This document shows positions 17,149 to 27,057 of a stretch of DNA of 64,000 bases, in pieces. The stretch comes from Verrucomicrobiia bacterium (lineage in GTDB: Bacteria; Verrucomicrobiota; Verrucomicrobiia; Limisphaerales; UBA1100): NCBI GenBank assembly GCA_014239365.1, contig JAAZZB010000012.1, forward strand, positions 1-64,000, written 5' to 3'. Every line of letters begins with the position of its first letter. Within the stretch, counting starts at the first letter, position 1. A program made the position numbers and the translations under genes. The notes beneath the pieces are model-generated. The model was not told the DNA's origin and searched no databases. It saw only the letters and a program-made list of their open reading frames with translations.

Positions 17149-18606
17149 ATGAGCGACGAACAGGATTACCCCAAACATTACTGCGGCGTGTTCGGCGTGC
17201 ACGGCCATCCCAACGCCGCCGAGCTGACGTATTACGGCTTGTACGCGCTGCAACATCGCGGGCAGGAAAGCGCCGGCATTGTCTCCAACGACGGCACGCA
17301 GTTTCGCGAGCACAAAGGGATGGGCCTCGTGCCGCAGGTTTTCAAAGGCAAAGTGCTGCACGAATTGGTCGGCCACACTGCCATCGGCCACGCGCGCTAT
17401 TCTACCACCGGCAGTTCCAACATCGGCAATGCGCAGCCACTCACGGTGGATTGTTCGCGCGGCCAAATTTCCATCGCCCACAACGGCAACCTCACCAACG
17501 CCGCCGCGCTGCGCGAGGAACTCGAAGAGCGCGGCTCTATTTTCCAAACCACCGTCGACAGCGAAATCGTGTTGCACTGGCTCGCGCAGCCGACGAGCAA
17601 TGGCGAGAACACGCTCGTCAGCACCATCCGCAAACTCGAAGGCGCGTACTCGCTCATCATCATGACCGAGAACGAAATGATCGGCGTGCGCGATCCGCAC
17701 GGCTTCCGCCCGCTGTGCATCGGCCAACTCGCCAGCGGCGCGTACGTGCTCAGCAGCGAAACGTGCGCGTTGGATTTGATTGAGGCGAAGTTTGTGCGCG
17801 ACGTGGAGCCGGGCGAAATTGTCATCATCAACGACGACGGCTTGCGCAGCATCGAAGCCTTTCCGGAACAGGAGAAGCGGTCGTTTTGCATTTTCGAGTA
17901 CGTTTACTTTTCGCGGCCGGACAGCAATCTCGATGGCCGCAATGTTTATAAAGTGCGCGTGGATATGGGGCGCGAGTTGGCGCGCGAAAATCCCATCGAA
18001 GCCGACATCGTGGTGCCCATTCCCGACAGCGGCAACTGCGCCGCGCTGGGCTACGCGCTGGAAAGCGGCATCCCGTTCGAGATGGCCTTCGTCCGCAATC
18101 ACTACGTGGGCCGCAGCTTTTTGCAACCGAGCCAACTCATTCGCGATTTCAATGTGCGCGTGAAGCTCAATCTTATTACTGATCTTGTGAAGGACAAGCG
18201 CGTCATCATCGTGGATGATTCCATCGTGCGCGGCACCACCTGCAAAAAGCGCGTCAACAGCCTCAAAGAAGCCGGCGCGAAAGAGGTGCACGTGCTCGTG
18301 AGTTGTCCGCCTCACAAAAATCCGTGCGTGTACGGTATTGATTTTCCTGATCGCAGCAAACTGATGGCGGCGAATAACACGATTGAAGAAATCTGCACTT
18401 ATCTCAATGCCGACTCGCTGAATTATCTTTCGCAGGAAGGCATGGTGCGCGCCACCGGTCATCCGAAGGAATCGTTTTGCATGGCGTGTTACGATGGAAA
18501 TTATCCGGTGGAATACGATCCCGCCGTGGACAAGCACATCATGGAACGCCAACGCGATCGCGCCAAGAGTCTCGTGGCGGAAGACACACAGCCTAGACTG
18601 TTATGA
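17149..18606 (+). CDS. purF: Amidophosphoribosyltransferase (Fe-S type)
   Basis: The committed step of purine synthesis: PRPP and glutamine to phosphoribosylamine. It is 485 aa from ATG 17149, five bases after the purL stop. MSDEQDYPKHY precedes C12 (CGVFGVHG), the N-terminal nucleophile, so an 11-residue propeptide must be removed as in the Bacillus-type enzyme. Cysteines in FCIFEYVYFSRPDS, NPCVYGIDFP and FCMACYDGNYPVE fit the four ligands of the structural [4Fe-4S] cluster in that type. The PRPP loop is VIIVDDSIVRGTTC. It is likely feedback-regulated by purine nucleotides and oxygen-sensitive. The stop lies at the edge of a repeat. Confidence 0.94.
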   Translation: MSDEQDYPKHYCGVFGVHGHPNAAELTYYGLYALQHRGQESAGIVSNDGTQFREHKGMGLVPQVFKGKVLHELVGHTAIGHARYSTTGSSNIGNAQPLTVDCSRGQISIAHNGNLTNAAALREELEERGSIFQTTVDSEIVLHWLAQPTSNGENTLVSTIRKLEGAYSLIIMTENEMIGVRDPHGFRPLCIGQLASGAYVLSSETCALDLIEAKFVRDVEPGEIVIINDDGLRSIEAFPEQEKRSFCIFEYVYFSRPDSNLDGRNVYKVRVDMGRELARENPIEADIVVPIPDSGNCAALGYALESGIPFEMAFVRNHYVGRSFLQPSQLIRDFNVRVKLNLITDLVKDKRVIIVDDSIVRGTTCKKRVNSLKEAGAKEVHVLVSCPPHKNPCVYGIDFPDRSKLMAANNTIEEICTYLNADSLNYLSQEGMVRATGHPKESFCMACYDGNYPVEYDPAVDKHIMERQRDRAKSLVAEDTQPRLL

Positions 18607-18718
18607 ATGACCAATTCCCAAAATCCAATGACCAAGGAATGACCAAGCCCCAAACCCCAATTGGTCATTTTGTCATTCGGCATTCCTTGGTGATTGGTCA
18701 TTGGTCATTGGTCATTCA
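18603..18718. repeat. ATGACCAATTCCC inverted repeat (family E), copy 1
   Basis: ATGACCAATTCCC, CCAATGACCAAGGAATGACC and their complements (GGTCATTTTGTCATTCGGC, CATTCCTTGGTGATTGGTC) fill the purF-purM gap. A longer, related element is at 32640-32800. It can form a long hairpin in the pur transcript, directly between two cotranscribed genes. Confidence 0.78.
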
Positions 18719-18720
18719 CT

Positions 18721-19776
18721 ATGGGTAAAACCGCATACGCACAAGCCGGCGTCGACCTCGCCTTGGGCAACCAAGTCAAGGCCGGCCTCTCACGCCTTTT
18801 GAAATCCGCATCACGCCCCGAAGTGCTTGGCAAGGTCGGCGGCTTCGGCGGCCTCTTCGCGCTCAAGCCGGGCAAATACAAAAACCCCGTGCTCGTCTCC
18901 AGCGTCGATGGCGTGGGCACCAAGCTCAAGGTCGCCTTCGCGATGAAGCGCCATCACACTATCGGGCAGGATTTGGTGAACCATTGCGTGGACGACATCG
19001 CGGTGCTTGGCGCGGAGCCATTATTTTTTCTGGATTACCTCGGCACCGGCGTGTTGGAGCCGAATGTGTTTGAGCAAATCATCGCCGGCTTCGCCCTCGG
19101 CTGCGCGGAAAATAACTGCGCCCTCATCGGCGGCGAGACGGCGCAGATGTCCACTTTTTACAAAAAAGGCGAGTACGACGTGAGCGGCACTATCGTGGGC
19201 GTGGTTGAAAAAAGTTCGATGCTCGACGGACGCGGCATCAAGCCCGGCGACGCCGTGATCGGCATCGCCAGCAGCGGCCTCCACACCAACGGCTATTCGC
19301 TCGCGCGCAAAGTGTTTTTTGAAACGATGAAACTCAAGCCGCGCAGTCGCGTGTCCGAGCTCGGCTGCAGCGTGGGCGATGAGCTGCTGAAAGTTCACGT
19401 CAGCTACGGCCCGCTCGTGCAGGCGTTGCTAAAAAGTTTCAACAAACCCCGCCGCGCCCGCGCCATCAAAGGCTTGGCCCATATTACCGGCGGCGGCTTC
19501 ATCGACAACATCCCGCGCGTGTTGCCCAAGAATTGCGGCGTCACCATTCGCCAAGGCACGTGGCCCGTGCTGCCGGTTTTCGAGCTCATCCAAAAACACG
19601 GCAAAGTTGATTCCGCCGAGATGCATCAAGTTTTCAATATGGGCATCGGCATGACCGCCATCGTCAGCGGCCCCAAAGCCGACGGCATCCTCCGCAGCAT
19701 CCGCCGCCGAGGCCACAAAGCGTGGATCATCGGCGACGTGACAAAAGGGCGAGGCAAAGTTAAGTTGGCGCAATGA
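18721..19776 (+). CDS. purM: Phosphoribosylformylglycinamidine cyclo-ligase (AIR synthetase)
   Basis: Closes the imidazole ring of AIR from FGAM with ATP. It is 351 aa from ATG 18721 (MGKTAYAQAGVDLALGNQ); an open extension to 18694 lies in the repeat. Family stretches are VSSVDGVGTKLKVAF, HCVDDIAVLGAEPLFFLDYLGTG, GGETAQMSTFY and GIASSGLHTNGYSLAR. It overlaps purD by four bases (ATGA). The order purL-purF-purM is the common purine operon order. Confidence 0.95.
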   Translation: MGKTAYAQAGVDLALGNQVKAGLSRLLKSASRPEVLGKVGGFGGLFALKPGKYKNPVLVSSVDGVGTKLKVAFAMKRHHTIGQDLVNHCVDDIAVLGAEPLFFLDYLGTGVLEPNVFEQIIAGFALGCAENNCALIGGETAQMSTFYKKGEYDVSGTIVGVVEKSSMLDGRGIKPGDAVIGIASSGLHTNGYSLARKVFFETMKLKPRSRVSELGCSVGDELLKVHVSYGPLVQALLKSFNKPRRARAIKGLAHITGGGFIDNIPRVLPKNCGVTIRQGTWPVLPVFELIQKHGKVDSAEMHQVFNMGIGMTAIVSGPKADGILRSIRRRGHKAWIIGDVTKGRGKVKLAQ

Positions 19777-21065
19777 ACATTCTCTTAATCGGCGGTGGCG
19801 GGCGGGAGCACGCGTTGGCTTGGAATTTGGCGCAGAGCAAACGTGTGAAGCGGCTTTGGGTGGCGCCGGGGAATGGCGGCATCGCAGGGGAGGTCACCGC
19901 GGGCGGGGAGCCGGTGGAATGCGTGCCGGTGGGTGCGGAGGATTTGGACGCGTTGCTGGATTTCGCTGTGGCGCATCAGCCGGAGCTGACGGTGGTGGGG
20001 CCGGATAATCCGTTGGCGGCGGGCATTGTGGATTTGTTTGAGGAAAATGGTTTGCGCATTTGGGGGCCCAACGCGGAGGCGGCGCAGTTTGAATCGTCAA
20101 AAGTTTTCGCGCAGGACTTTATGGCGCGGCACAGCATCCCGACAGCGCGCGCAGGCACGTTCAATTTTCCAACAGCGGCCAAGGCATTCGCCGGTGAGTT
20201 GAATGGGCGTTGCGTGGTGAAGGCGGATGGACTGGCGCTGGGCAAAGGAGTTTTGATTTGTGAAACGTTGGAGGAAGCGGAGGCGGCGATTGACTCGGTG
20301 ATGGTCGATCAACAATTCGGTGACGCCGGCGATGAAATAGTGATTCAGGAATTTTTAGAAGGCACTGAAATTTCGTTGCACGTGATGTGCGATGGCCGCA
20401 GCACCATTTTATTCCCCACTTCGCAGGATCACAAACGCGCGCTCGACGGCGACAAAGGCCTCAACACCGGCGGGATGGGCACCTTTTCGCCCGCGCCATT
20501 TCTCGATGCGGACGAACTGCAAGCTGCGGCCGCGGCGGTGATCAATCCGTGGCTCACCGGTTGCCTCACCGAGGGCATTGATTTTCGCGGGATGCTTTAC
20601 CCCGGTTTGATGTTGACTGCCGACGGCCCAAAGGTACTGGAGTTTAACGCGCGTTGGGGCGATCCGGAAACGCAGGTTTACCTCATGCGATTGGAAACGG
20701 ATCTCGTGGATTTGTTCGAGGCGAGCATCGATCGCCGCCTCGCGGAAATGGACGTGCACTGGAACGACCAAGCCGCTGTGTGCGTGGTGATGGCTTCGGG
20801 CGGTTATCCCGAAAGCTACGCCAAAGGCAAATCCATCACCGGCATCGCGGACGCGGACGCGATGGAGGGCGTGAAAGTGTTCCACGCCGGCACCAAGCGC
20901 GACGGCGAAACCCTCGTCACCAGCGGTGGCCGCGTGCTGGGCGTAACGGCGCTGGGCGACACGCTGGGCGAGGCGCGTGACCTCGCTTATGCGGCGGCGG
21001 GAAAAATAAAGTTTGAAGGCGCGCACGTTCGCGGGGATATTGCCGCCAAGGCGTTGCAGGATTAA
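19773..21065 (+). CDS. purD: Phosphoribosylamine-glycine ligase
   Basis: An ATP-grasp ligase that makes GAR from phosphoribosylamine and glycine. It is 430 aa, normal length. Features are the N-terminal LIGGGGREHALAWNLAQS, the GPDNPLAAGIVDLFE stretch, the ATP-grasp region KADGLALGKGVLICE and FNARWGDPETQVYLMRL. Glycine for this step can come from the GlyA domain encoded immediately downstream. It is coupled to purM. Confidence 0.95.
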   Translation: MNILLIGGGGREHALAWNLAQSKRVKRLWVAPGNGGIAGEVTAGGEPVECVPVGAEDLDALLDFAVAHQPELTVVGPDNPLAAGIVDLFEENGLRIWGPNAEAAQFESSKVFAQDFMARHSIPTARAGTFNFPTAAKAFAGELNGRCVVKADGLALGKGVLICETLEEAEAAIDSVMVDQQFGDAGDEIVIQEFLEGTEISLHVMCDGRSTILFPTSQDHKRALDGDKGLNTGGMGTFSPAPFLDADELQAAAAAVINPWLTGCLTEGIDFRGMLYPGLMLTADGPKVLEFNARWGDPETQVYLMRLETDLVDLFEASIDRRLAEMDVHWNDQAAVCVVMASGGYPESYAKGKSITGIADADAMEGVKVFHAGTKRDGETLVTSGGRVLGVTALGDTLGEARDLAYAAAGKIKFEGAHVRGDIAAKALQD

Positions 21066-21089
21066 CCGGCCGCGTCCACCCAACCGGGA

Positions 21090-23231
21090 ATGAAAAAAAT
21101 TCTCTTTGTCTGCACGGGCAACATTTGTCGCAGCCCGATGGCCGAAGGCTTTTTCCGCGAACTCACCAAAGAGCAGAGCGGCTTTGAAGCACTGTCGGCC
21201 GGCTTGGGTGCCATTGATGGCGCGTCGCCCAGCGTGCATTCGGTCACGGCGATGCAGGAACTGGGCATCGACATCACCGACCAGCGCAGCGCGCAGATCA
21301 CGCCGGAAATGGTCGCCGAATCGGATTACATTTTCGGCCTCGCCAGCGGGCACGTGGACAATCTCATTCGCTTTTTTCCGCAAGCCCGCGAGCGGGTTTT
21401 TCTGCTGCGCGAGTTTGTGGAGGCGTTGCCGACCGACCGCAAGGACATCGCCGATCCCATCGGCGGCGACCTCGCGATTTACAAAGTCTGTCGTAATCAA
21501 ATCAAAGAGGGCATCGAGGCGCTCATCCCTTTCGTGAATCAAACTTCAATGACACCAGCATCAGAAAAAAACACCCTCGCCCTCGGCGCGGATCACGGCG
21601 GCTTCGCCCTCAAAGAAACTCTCCGCGCGCATCTCGAGGCGCAAGGCATTACCGTGCAGGATTACGGCCCCGCCAGCGACGACTCCTGCGATTATCCGGA
21701 CTTCGCCCAGGCGGTGGCGCGCAGTGTGGCCAGTGGGCAACACGCGCGCGGTGTGCTCATTTGTAAATCCGGCGTGGGCATGAGTATGGCCGCCAATAAA
21801 GTGGCCGGCGTGCGCGCGGCACTCATTGATGAGCCGGGCACGGCGGTGCTCGCGCGCCAACACAACGACGCCAATGTGCTTTGCTTGTCCGCAAACAAAA
21901 CCGGCGCGGAAGCGGCCAAAGATATTTTGGGATCGTTTCTGGGCACGGAGTTTGAGGGCGGCCGCCACGCGCGGCGTGTTGAAAAAATGGAGCCCGATCA
22001 TCGCGTGGAAGTGGTGGACCCCGATGTGGACGAGGTGCTGCGGCACGAGAAGCAACGCCAACAGGAAAACATTGAGCTGATCGCCAGCGAAAATTTCACC
22101 AGCCCCGCCGTGATGGAAGCGCAGGGCTCCACGCTCACTAATAAATACGCCGAGGGCTATCCCGGCAAACGCTGGTACGGCGGCTGCGAACACGTGGACG
22201 TCGTGGAAGAACTGGCCATCGAGCGCGCCAAAAAAGTGTTCGGCGCGGATTACGTGAACGTCCAGCCGCATTCGGGCAGCGGCGCAAATATGGGCGTCTA
22301 CTTCGCAGTGCTCAAGCCGGGCGATAAATTACTCACGATGGATCTTAGCCACGGCGGCCATCTAACGCACGGCAACGCAGCCAACTTCTCCGGCAAATTT
22401 TTCGAGATCGTCCACTACGGCGTGCGCAAGGAAGATGAGCGGATTGATTACGATCAACTCGCCGCGATGGCGATGGAGCACAAACCGCAAATGATCACCG
22501 TGGGCGCGAGCGCGTATCCGCGGCTCATCGATTTCCAACGAATGGGCGAGATCGCCAAGGAAAGCGGCGCGATGTTGCTGGCGGACATCGCGCACATCGC
22601 CGGGCTCGTGGCCGCCGGATGTCATCCCAGCCCGGTGCCTCACGCGGATTTTGTTACCACCACCACGCACAAAACTTTGCGCGGCCCGCGCGGCGGGCTC
22701 ATTATGGCGCGCGAGGAATATGCCAAAAAGCTCAACAGCAATGTGTTCCCCGGCATCCAAGGCGGACCGCTGATGCACGTGATTGCCGCCAAGGCGGTGT
22801 GTTTGAAAGAAGCCCTCGCGCCGGAGTTCAAGGAATATCAACAGCAAATTATTTTGAACGCCAAAGCCTTGGCCGATGGCATGGAACGGAATGGCTATCG
22901 ATTGGTGAGTGGCGGCACGGATAATCACTTGCTGCTGGTGGATGTGCAAAGCAAAGGGCTCACCGGCAAGGAATGCCAGGAAGCGCTCGATGTGGCGGGC
23001 ATTACGGTAAACAAAAACACCATTCCGTTTGAGACGCTCTCGCCGTTCAAAGCCAGCGGCGTGCGGTTGGGTACGCCGGCGATGACCACGCGCGGGATGC
23101 GCGAGGAAGAAATGGAGGCCATCGCGGACATGATCGCCGAGGTGTTGGCCGATGTAAAAAATGTTGACGCCGCCCGCAAAGTCCGCCAGCGTGTCCGCGA
23201 ACTGACCACGCGTTTCCCGCTTCCGTATTGA
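21090..23231 (+). CDS. Trifunctional fusion: low-molecular-weight phosphatase - ribose-5-phosphate isomerase B - serine hydroxymethyltransferase
   Basis: One uninterrupted 713-aa frame with three complete domains. Residues 1 to about 150 are a low-molecular-weight phosphatase: P-loop [14 protein letters not shown] and the Asp loop [16 protein letters not shown], closest in pattern to YwlE. The Ile in CTGNICRS (Thr in YwlE arginine phosphatase) suggests a tyrosine-phosphatase-like specificity. Residues about 157-297 are Rpi[29 protein letters not shown] with the catalytic Cys, and [11 protein letters not shown]. Residues about 300-713 are full-length GlyA, with HGGHLTHG and the PLP-lysine motif [13 protein letters not shown]. 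ATGs at 21549 and 21987 fall at the junctions, but no Shine-Dalgarno precedes them, so a true fusion is favoured. In Bacillus the same three genes lie next to each other near glyA. RpiB supplies ribose-5-phosphate and GlyA supplies glycine and one-carbon units, which fits the upstream pur operon. Confidence 0.9.
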   Translation: MKKILFVCTGNICRSPMAEGFFRELTKEQSGFEALSAGLGAIDGASPSVHSVTAMQELGIDITDQRSAQITPEMVAESDYIFGLASGHVDNLIRFFPQARERVFLLREFVEALPTDRKDIADPIGGDLAIYKVCRNQIKEGIEALIPFVNQTSMTPASEKNTLALGADHGGFALKETLRAHLEAQGITVQDYGPASDDSCDYPDFAQAVARSVASGQHARGVLICKSGVGMSMAANKVAGVRAALIDEPGTAVLARQHNDANVLCLSANKTGAEAAKDILGSFLGTEFEGGRHARRVEKMEPDHRVEVVDPDVDEVLRHEKQRQQENIELIASENFTSPAVMEAQGSTLTNKYAEGYPGKRWYGGCEHVDVVEELAIERAKKVFGADYVNVQPHSGSGANMGVYFAVLKPGDKLLTMDLSHGGHLTHGNAANFSGKFFEIVHYGVRKEDERIDYDQLAAMAMEHKPQMITVGASAYPRLIDFQRMGEIAKESGAMLLADIAHIAGLVAAGCHPSPVPHADFVTTTTHKTLRGPRGGLIMAREEYAKKLNSNVFPGIQGGPLMHVIAAKAVCLKEALAPEFKEYQQQIILNAKALADGMERNGYRLVSGGTDNHLLLVDVQSKGLTGKECQEALDVAGITVNKNTIPFETLSPFKASGVRLGTPAMTTRGMREEEMEAIADMIAEVLADVKNVDAARKVRQRVRELTTRFPLPY

Positions 23232-23332
23232 TTTGCCGGGCGATTGCCCAGTTCCACATTCCCCGATTCCCCATCCCACGGCTGGGCGCACACTGCACGG
23301 GGTGAACATTTAACCCACATAAAAAACACGAC

Positions 23333-24751
23333 ATGCCCAGACCTCCAAACAAATCCGGAAATAAAAATCCCAAGCGCCGTCCACAAAAGCGCGGCCCGCG
23401 TAAGCGCGGCGGCAGTACTATTCCGGAAGGATTGCCGCGCGACGTGGAGGAACACGGTGAAGATCTCGCCGCGTTGGAGGATGCCGATGGCGAAGAAATT
23501 CGCATGGGCGATCTCCAGCAAAAAGACATCGCTGAGCTGAACGTGATGGCCAAGGAAATGGAGGTGGAAAACTTTGGCACCATGCGCAAGCACGAGGTCA
23601 TTTTTCAAATCCTGCGCAAACACGCCGAGGACAGGGGCGTGCTCATCGCCGAGGGCGTGCTGGAAATTCTGCCCGAGGGCTTTGGGTTTCTGCGTTCGCC
23701 GTACTACAATTATTTGCCGTGCCCGGAGGACGTGTACGTGTCGCCTTCTCAGATTCGGCGGTTCGACCTCCAAACCGGCGACCAAATCCAAGGCCGCATT
23801 CGGCCGCCGAAAGAGAAGGAGAAATTTTTCGCGTTGCTCAAGGTGGATGCCGTGGGCGATGAGGATCCGGAAATCGCCAAAGACAAAACGCATTTCGATA
23901 ACCTCACGCCGTTGTTTCCCGATGAGCGGTTTTTGCTCGAGACCGATCCGGACGAACTGTCCACCCGCGTGTTGGACATCGTGTGCCCCATCGGCAAAGG
24001 CAGCCGCGGCGTCATCGTCGCCCCGCCGCGCACAGGCAAAACCGTGCTCATGCAAAAGCTTGCCAACGCGGTGCTCATCAATAACCCCGAAGCGTTTCTC
24101 ATTATCCTGCTCATTGATGAGCGGCCCGAGGAAGTCACCGACATGCAACGCACGTGTATCGGCGCAGAAGTTATCAGCTCCACGTTTGATGAACCGCCCG
24201 AGCGCCACGTGCAAGTCGCCGAGATGGTCATCGAAAAAGCCCGCCGCATGGTGGAGCACAAAAAGGATGTCATCATCCTGCTCGATTCCATCACCCGCCT
24301 TGCCCGCGCCTACAACACCGTGCAGCCACACTCCGGCAAAATTCTCTCCGGCGGTGTGGACGCCAACGCGCTGCACAAACCCAAGCGATTCTTTGGCGCC
24401 GCGCGCAACATCGAGGAAGGCGGCTCCATCACCATTATGGCCACGGCGTTGGTGGACACCGGCAGCCGGATGGATGAAGTGATTTTTGAAGAATTCAAAG
24501 GCACCGGTAATATGGAAGTGCACCTCGACCGCTCGCTGGTGGACCGCCGGATTTTCCCGTCCATCAACATTGCGATGAGCGGCACGCGGAAGGAAGAGCT
24601 GCTGTATCATCCCGACGAATTTTCCAAAGTCGCCCTGCTGCGCCGCGCCCTTACCGACGTGCCCGCAGTGGAAGCTATGGAGCTGCTCCTCAGCAAACTG
24701 CGTAACACGCCCAACAATATTGCGTTTTTAATGACGCTCGACCTCAAATAG
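23333..24751 (+). CDS. rho: Transcription termination factor Rho
   Basis: The hexameric RNA helicase that ends untranslated transcripts. It is 472 aa. A basic N-terminal extension ([15 protein letters not shown]) precedes the Rho N-terminal and cold-shock-like RNA-binding domains ([33 protein letters not shown]). Walker A is [14 protein letters not shown] (about residue 232), Walker B is [13 protein letters not shown], and the Q- and R-loop regions follow ([32 protein letters not shown]). It lies about 100 bp after the fusion gene; the gap holds only weak hairpins. Confidence 0.96.
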   Translation: MPRPPNKSGNKNPKRRPQKRGPRKRGGSTIPEGLPRDVEEHGEDLAALEDADGEEIRMGDLQQKDIAELNVMAKEMEVENFGTMRKHEVIFQILRKHAEDRGVLIAEGVLEILPEGFGFLRSPYYNYLPCPEDVYVSPSQIRRFDLQTGDQIQGRIRPPKEKEKFFALLKVDAVGDEDPEIAKDKTHFDNLTPLFPDERFLLETDPDELSTRVLDIVCPIGKGSRGVIVAPPRTGKTVLMQKLANAVLINNPEAFLIILLIDERPEEVTDMQRTCIGAEVISSTFDEPPERHVQVAEMVIEKARRMVEHKKDVIILLDSITRLARAYNTVQPHSGKILSGGVDANALHKPKRFFGAARNIEEGGSITIMATALVDTGSRMDEVIFEEFKGTGNMEVHLDRSLVDRRIFPSINIAMSGTRKEELLYHPDEFSKVALLRRALTDVPAVEAMELLLSKLRNTPNNIAFLMTLDLK

Positions 24752-24775
24752 GCGAATGAATGACGCACCGCGACG

Positions 24776-25303
24776 ATGCGTCCCACCAACGCAATGACAC
24801 CTTTGCATAGAATTGTTTGCCTCGGCCTGTTCGCCGGCGTCGGTTTTTTGGGCTGCGAAAAGCCTAAAATAATCGAGGTGCGCACCATCCCAGCCGAGCC
24901 CAGTCCGCCGGAAAGTTGGGGCTTGGATTCTCCGTTTGGCCCTGAAAAAGCGAGGTTTTCAATCAGTGCCACCAATGGGATGGCGACTGTTTCTCTTACG
25001 GTTTTACAGGGCGACGGCGGCGGGTTGCTCGGTAATGTCAATCGCTGGCGCGGCCAACTGGGGCTCGAGCCTTTGGACGAAACGAATCTCGCAAACGGCG
25101 TGCAGCCGGTGGACTCTTTGGGAACCGAGGCGCGGCTGGTCGATCTCAACGGCACCTCGAATCGCACGCAGTTGGACACGCGCTTGGTCGGCGTTATTGT
25201 TTCCCGCAATGAGCTGACGTGGTTTTATAAACTGATGGGCACTCCCGCCGTGGTGGCCGCCGAAAAGGATGAGTTTCTCAAATACCTGTCGGAATGGCGT
25301 TGA
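24776..25303 (+). CDS. Predicted lipoprotein upstream of the cytochrome c maturation genes
   Basis: A 175-aa protein with a lipoprotein signal (HRIVCLGLFAGVGFLG then Cys); the start is either ATG 24776 or ATG 24794. The mature part (KARFSISATNGMATVSLTVL, GLLGNVNRWRGQLGLEPLDE, ELTWFYKLMGTPAVVAAEKD) has no motif I can name for certain. Its stop overlaps the resB start, so it is probably translated with ResB and CcsA and may act in the same envelope process, for example with apocytochrome or membrane redox components. That role is inferred from position only. Confidence 0.75.
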   Translation: MRPTNAMTPLHRIVCLGLFAGVGFLGCEKPKIIEVRTIPAEPSPPESWGLDSPFGPEKARFSISATNGMATVSLTVLQGDGGGLLGNVNRWRGQLGLEPLDETNLANGVQPVDSLGTEARLVDLNGTSNRTQLDTRLVGVIVSRNELTWFYKLMGTPAVVAAEKDEFLKYLSEWR

Positions 25304-27057
25304 TCATGAATGCGTTGAAAGCCAATCCCGTTTATCAATTTTTTACGTCGCTGCGCCTCACCGTGACGTTGTTGTTGATTTCGTTGGTCATCATTTTCTT
25401 TGGCACGCTGGCGCAGGAACCGATGGGGCTGAACATTGCGGTTGAGCGTTATTTTAAAAGTTTCTTTATTGATGCACACGCCGCCGAGGCCGGTTGGTTT
25501 ATGTTGCTCAAATTATTCCAAGTGGAAGGCACGCCGCTCACGCCGGAACAAATCATCAATCCCGGTTTGCCGATTTTCCCCGGCGGCTACCTCATCGGCA
25601 CGTTATTGCTCATCAATTTAGGAGTGGCGTATTATGACCGCTTCGAGTGGTCCGCTAAGAAGGCCGGCATTTATCTCACGCACATCGGCATTGTCACGTT
25701 GTTGATTGGTCAGGTGTTTACGGATTTACTGCAGGAAGAAAGTTTCGTTCATATGGAACGCGGCGACCGCCGGAATTACACGGTGTCTTTCGATGATAAC
25801 GAACTGGCGTTGATGCTGCCCATCGGCGCCTCCAATCGGGTGGTGTCCGTTCCGGAACAAATGTTGAAGGACAAACTCAATATTCAACATCCCGACTTGG
25901 CGGGGCTGACGGTTGAGACAAAACAATACTGGCGCAATGCGCGGCCAATGACGGTGAGCCAGTTGATCGATCTGGATCGCGATGAGCAACAAGCGCTTCG
26001 GCAAGCGAAGGTGGACCAAGTGTTTGCCGTCATTCAAACGCGCATCACAGCGCTGGAAGAGCGTTTGCAGAAATCACCGCACCCCGAAAATCGCAAGGCG
26101 CTCACCACGCTAAAAGGCCGCGTGTTTCAGCAACGCGCCGAGGCGATCGAGCTGCGCACACTGGCGGATTTATTGGGGCGTGTGGGCCAAATGGAAATGG
26201 AAATTCTCGGGTTGGGTGAGTCGGATCAACAACTTATTATTAATCAAAAAAATCTGCGCGATATGCTCGTGGCGGCGCGCACGTTTGATGACCAACGCAC
26301 CATCGGTGATTTGTTCAAGGGCGCGGTAAAAGACAATCTCGCCGAAGGCACGCTGGAGGAGTTTAACGAACACGCGGATAATTTTGTGCCGACCCTTCGG
26401 AATTTCCCCGGGGGTGCCGGAGATAAGATGATTGAATCCGCCGGAAAATTTATTGTTCGCATCAAGCACCGTGCCGAAAAATTCCACACCGGCACCACGA
26501 AAGGGCGACTTGGCGATTACTTTCGCTTCGTGCAACCGCTCGCGCCGGCGTTTGATCAAAATGACCGCAATCAACCGGTGGCCGTTTTGGAGATCAGTCA
26601 CAAGGGCGAGCCACTGGGCACGTGGCTGGCTTCGTGCACCAGCGAATTTCAGCAATCCATTTCCGTGGGCGACCAAAAATGGAAACTCATCCTCCGCCCC
26701 AAGCGGCATTATCTGGGGTTCCATCTTACGCTGGTGAACTTGAAATGGGAAAAATATCGCGGCACGGAAATCCCCAAGAATTTTCAAAGTCGCGTCATCG
26801 TCGAGCGATCCAGCGAATCGCGCCCGGTGGATATTTCGATGAACGAGCCTTTGCGCGAAGGCGGCCAGACGTTTTATCAATATCAAATGAACCAAGACCA
26901 ACTCGGGGCCACGGTGCAGACGGTTTTGCAGGTGGTGAAAAATCCCAACTGGCGCACCGCATACATCGGCTGCCTCATCGTGGCGCTGGGATTGATTTAC
27001 CAATTTTTATTTCACCTCATTGGATTTGCGCGTAAACGAAAGAAGGTCAACGGATGA
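25294..27057 (+). CDS. resB: ResB-like cytochrome c biogenesis protein
   Basis: A system II (Ccs) cytochrome c maturation protein that works with CcsA to deliver heme to apocytochromes on the outer side of the inner membrane. It is 587 aa. Three N-terminal helices (SLRLTVTLLLISLVIIFFGT; YLIGTLLLINLGVAYYD; IYLTHIGIVTLLIGQVF) are followed by a large periplasmic domain and a C-terminal helix (AYIGCLIVALGLIYQFLF). The segment GGQTFYQYQMNQDQLG is typical of ResB. The start is ATG 25294 or 25306. It overlaps ccsA by four bases (ATGA). Confidence 0.9.
   Translation: MALIMNALKANPVYQFFTSLRLTVTLLLISLVIIFFGTLAQEPMGLNIAVERYFKSFFIDAHAAEAGWFMLLKLFQVEGTPLTPEQIINPGLPIFPGGYLIGTLLLINLGVAYYDRFEWSAKKAGIYLTHIGIVTLLIGQVFTDLLQEESFVHMERGDRRNYTVSFDDNELALMLPIGASNRVVSVPEQMLKDKLNIQHPDLAGLTVETKQYWRNARPMTVSQLIDLDRDEQQALRQAKVDQVFAVIQTRITALEERLQKSPHPENRKALTTLKGRVFQQRAEAIELRTLADLLGRVGQMEMEILGLGESDQQLIINQKNLRDMLVAARTFDDQRTIGDLFKGAVKDNLAEGTLEEFNEHADNFVPTLRNFPGGAGDKMIESAGKFIVRIKHRAEKFHTGTTKGRLGDYFRFVQPLAPAFDQNDRNQPVAVLEISHKGEPLGTWLASCTSEFQQSISVGDQKWKLILRPKRHYLGFHLTLVNLKWEKYRGTEIPKNFQSRVIVERSSESRPVDISMNEPLREGGQTFYQYQMNQDQLGATVQTVLQVVKNPNWRTAYIGCLIVALGLIYQFLFHLIGFARKRKKVNG

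Noticed and set aside
17059-18552. A long minus-strand frame (497 codons) over purF
   Set aside because: It is the antisense of purF and its residues have no family pattern.
21549-21551. Separate start for RpiB, and a second at 21987 for GlyA
   Set aside because: Both ATGs are in frame at domain junctions, but no ribosome binding site precedes them, so a single fused product is preferred. They are recorded as a refutation test in the fusion finding.
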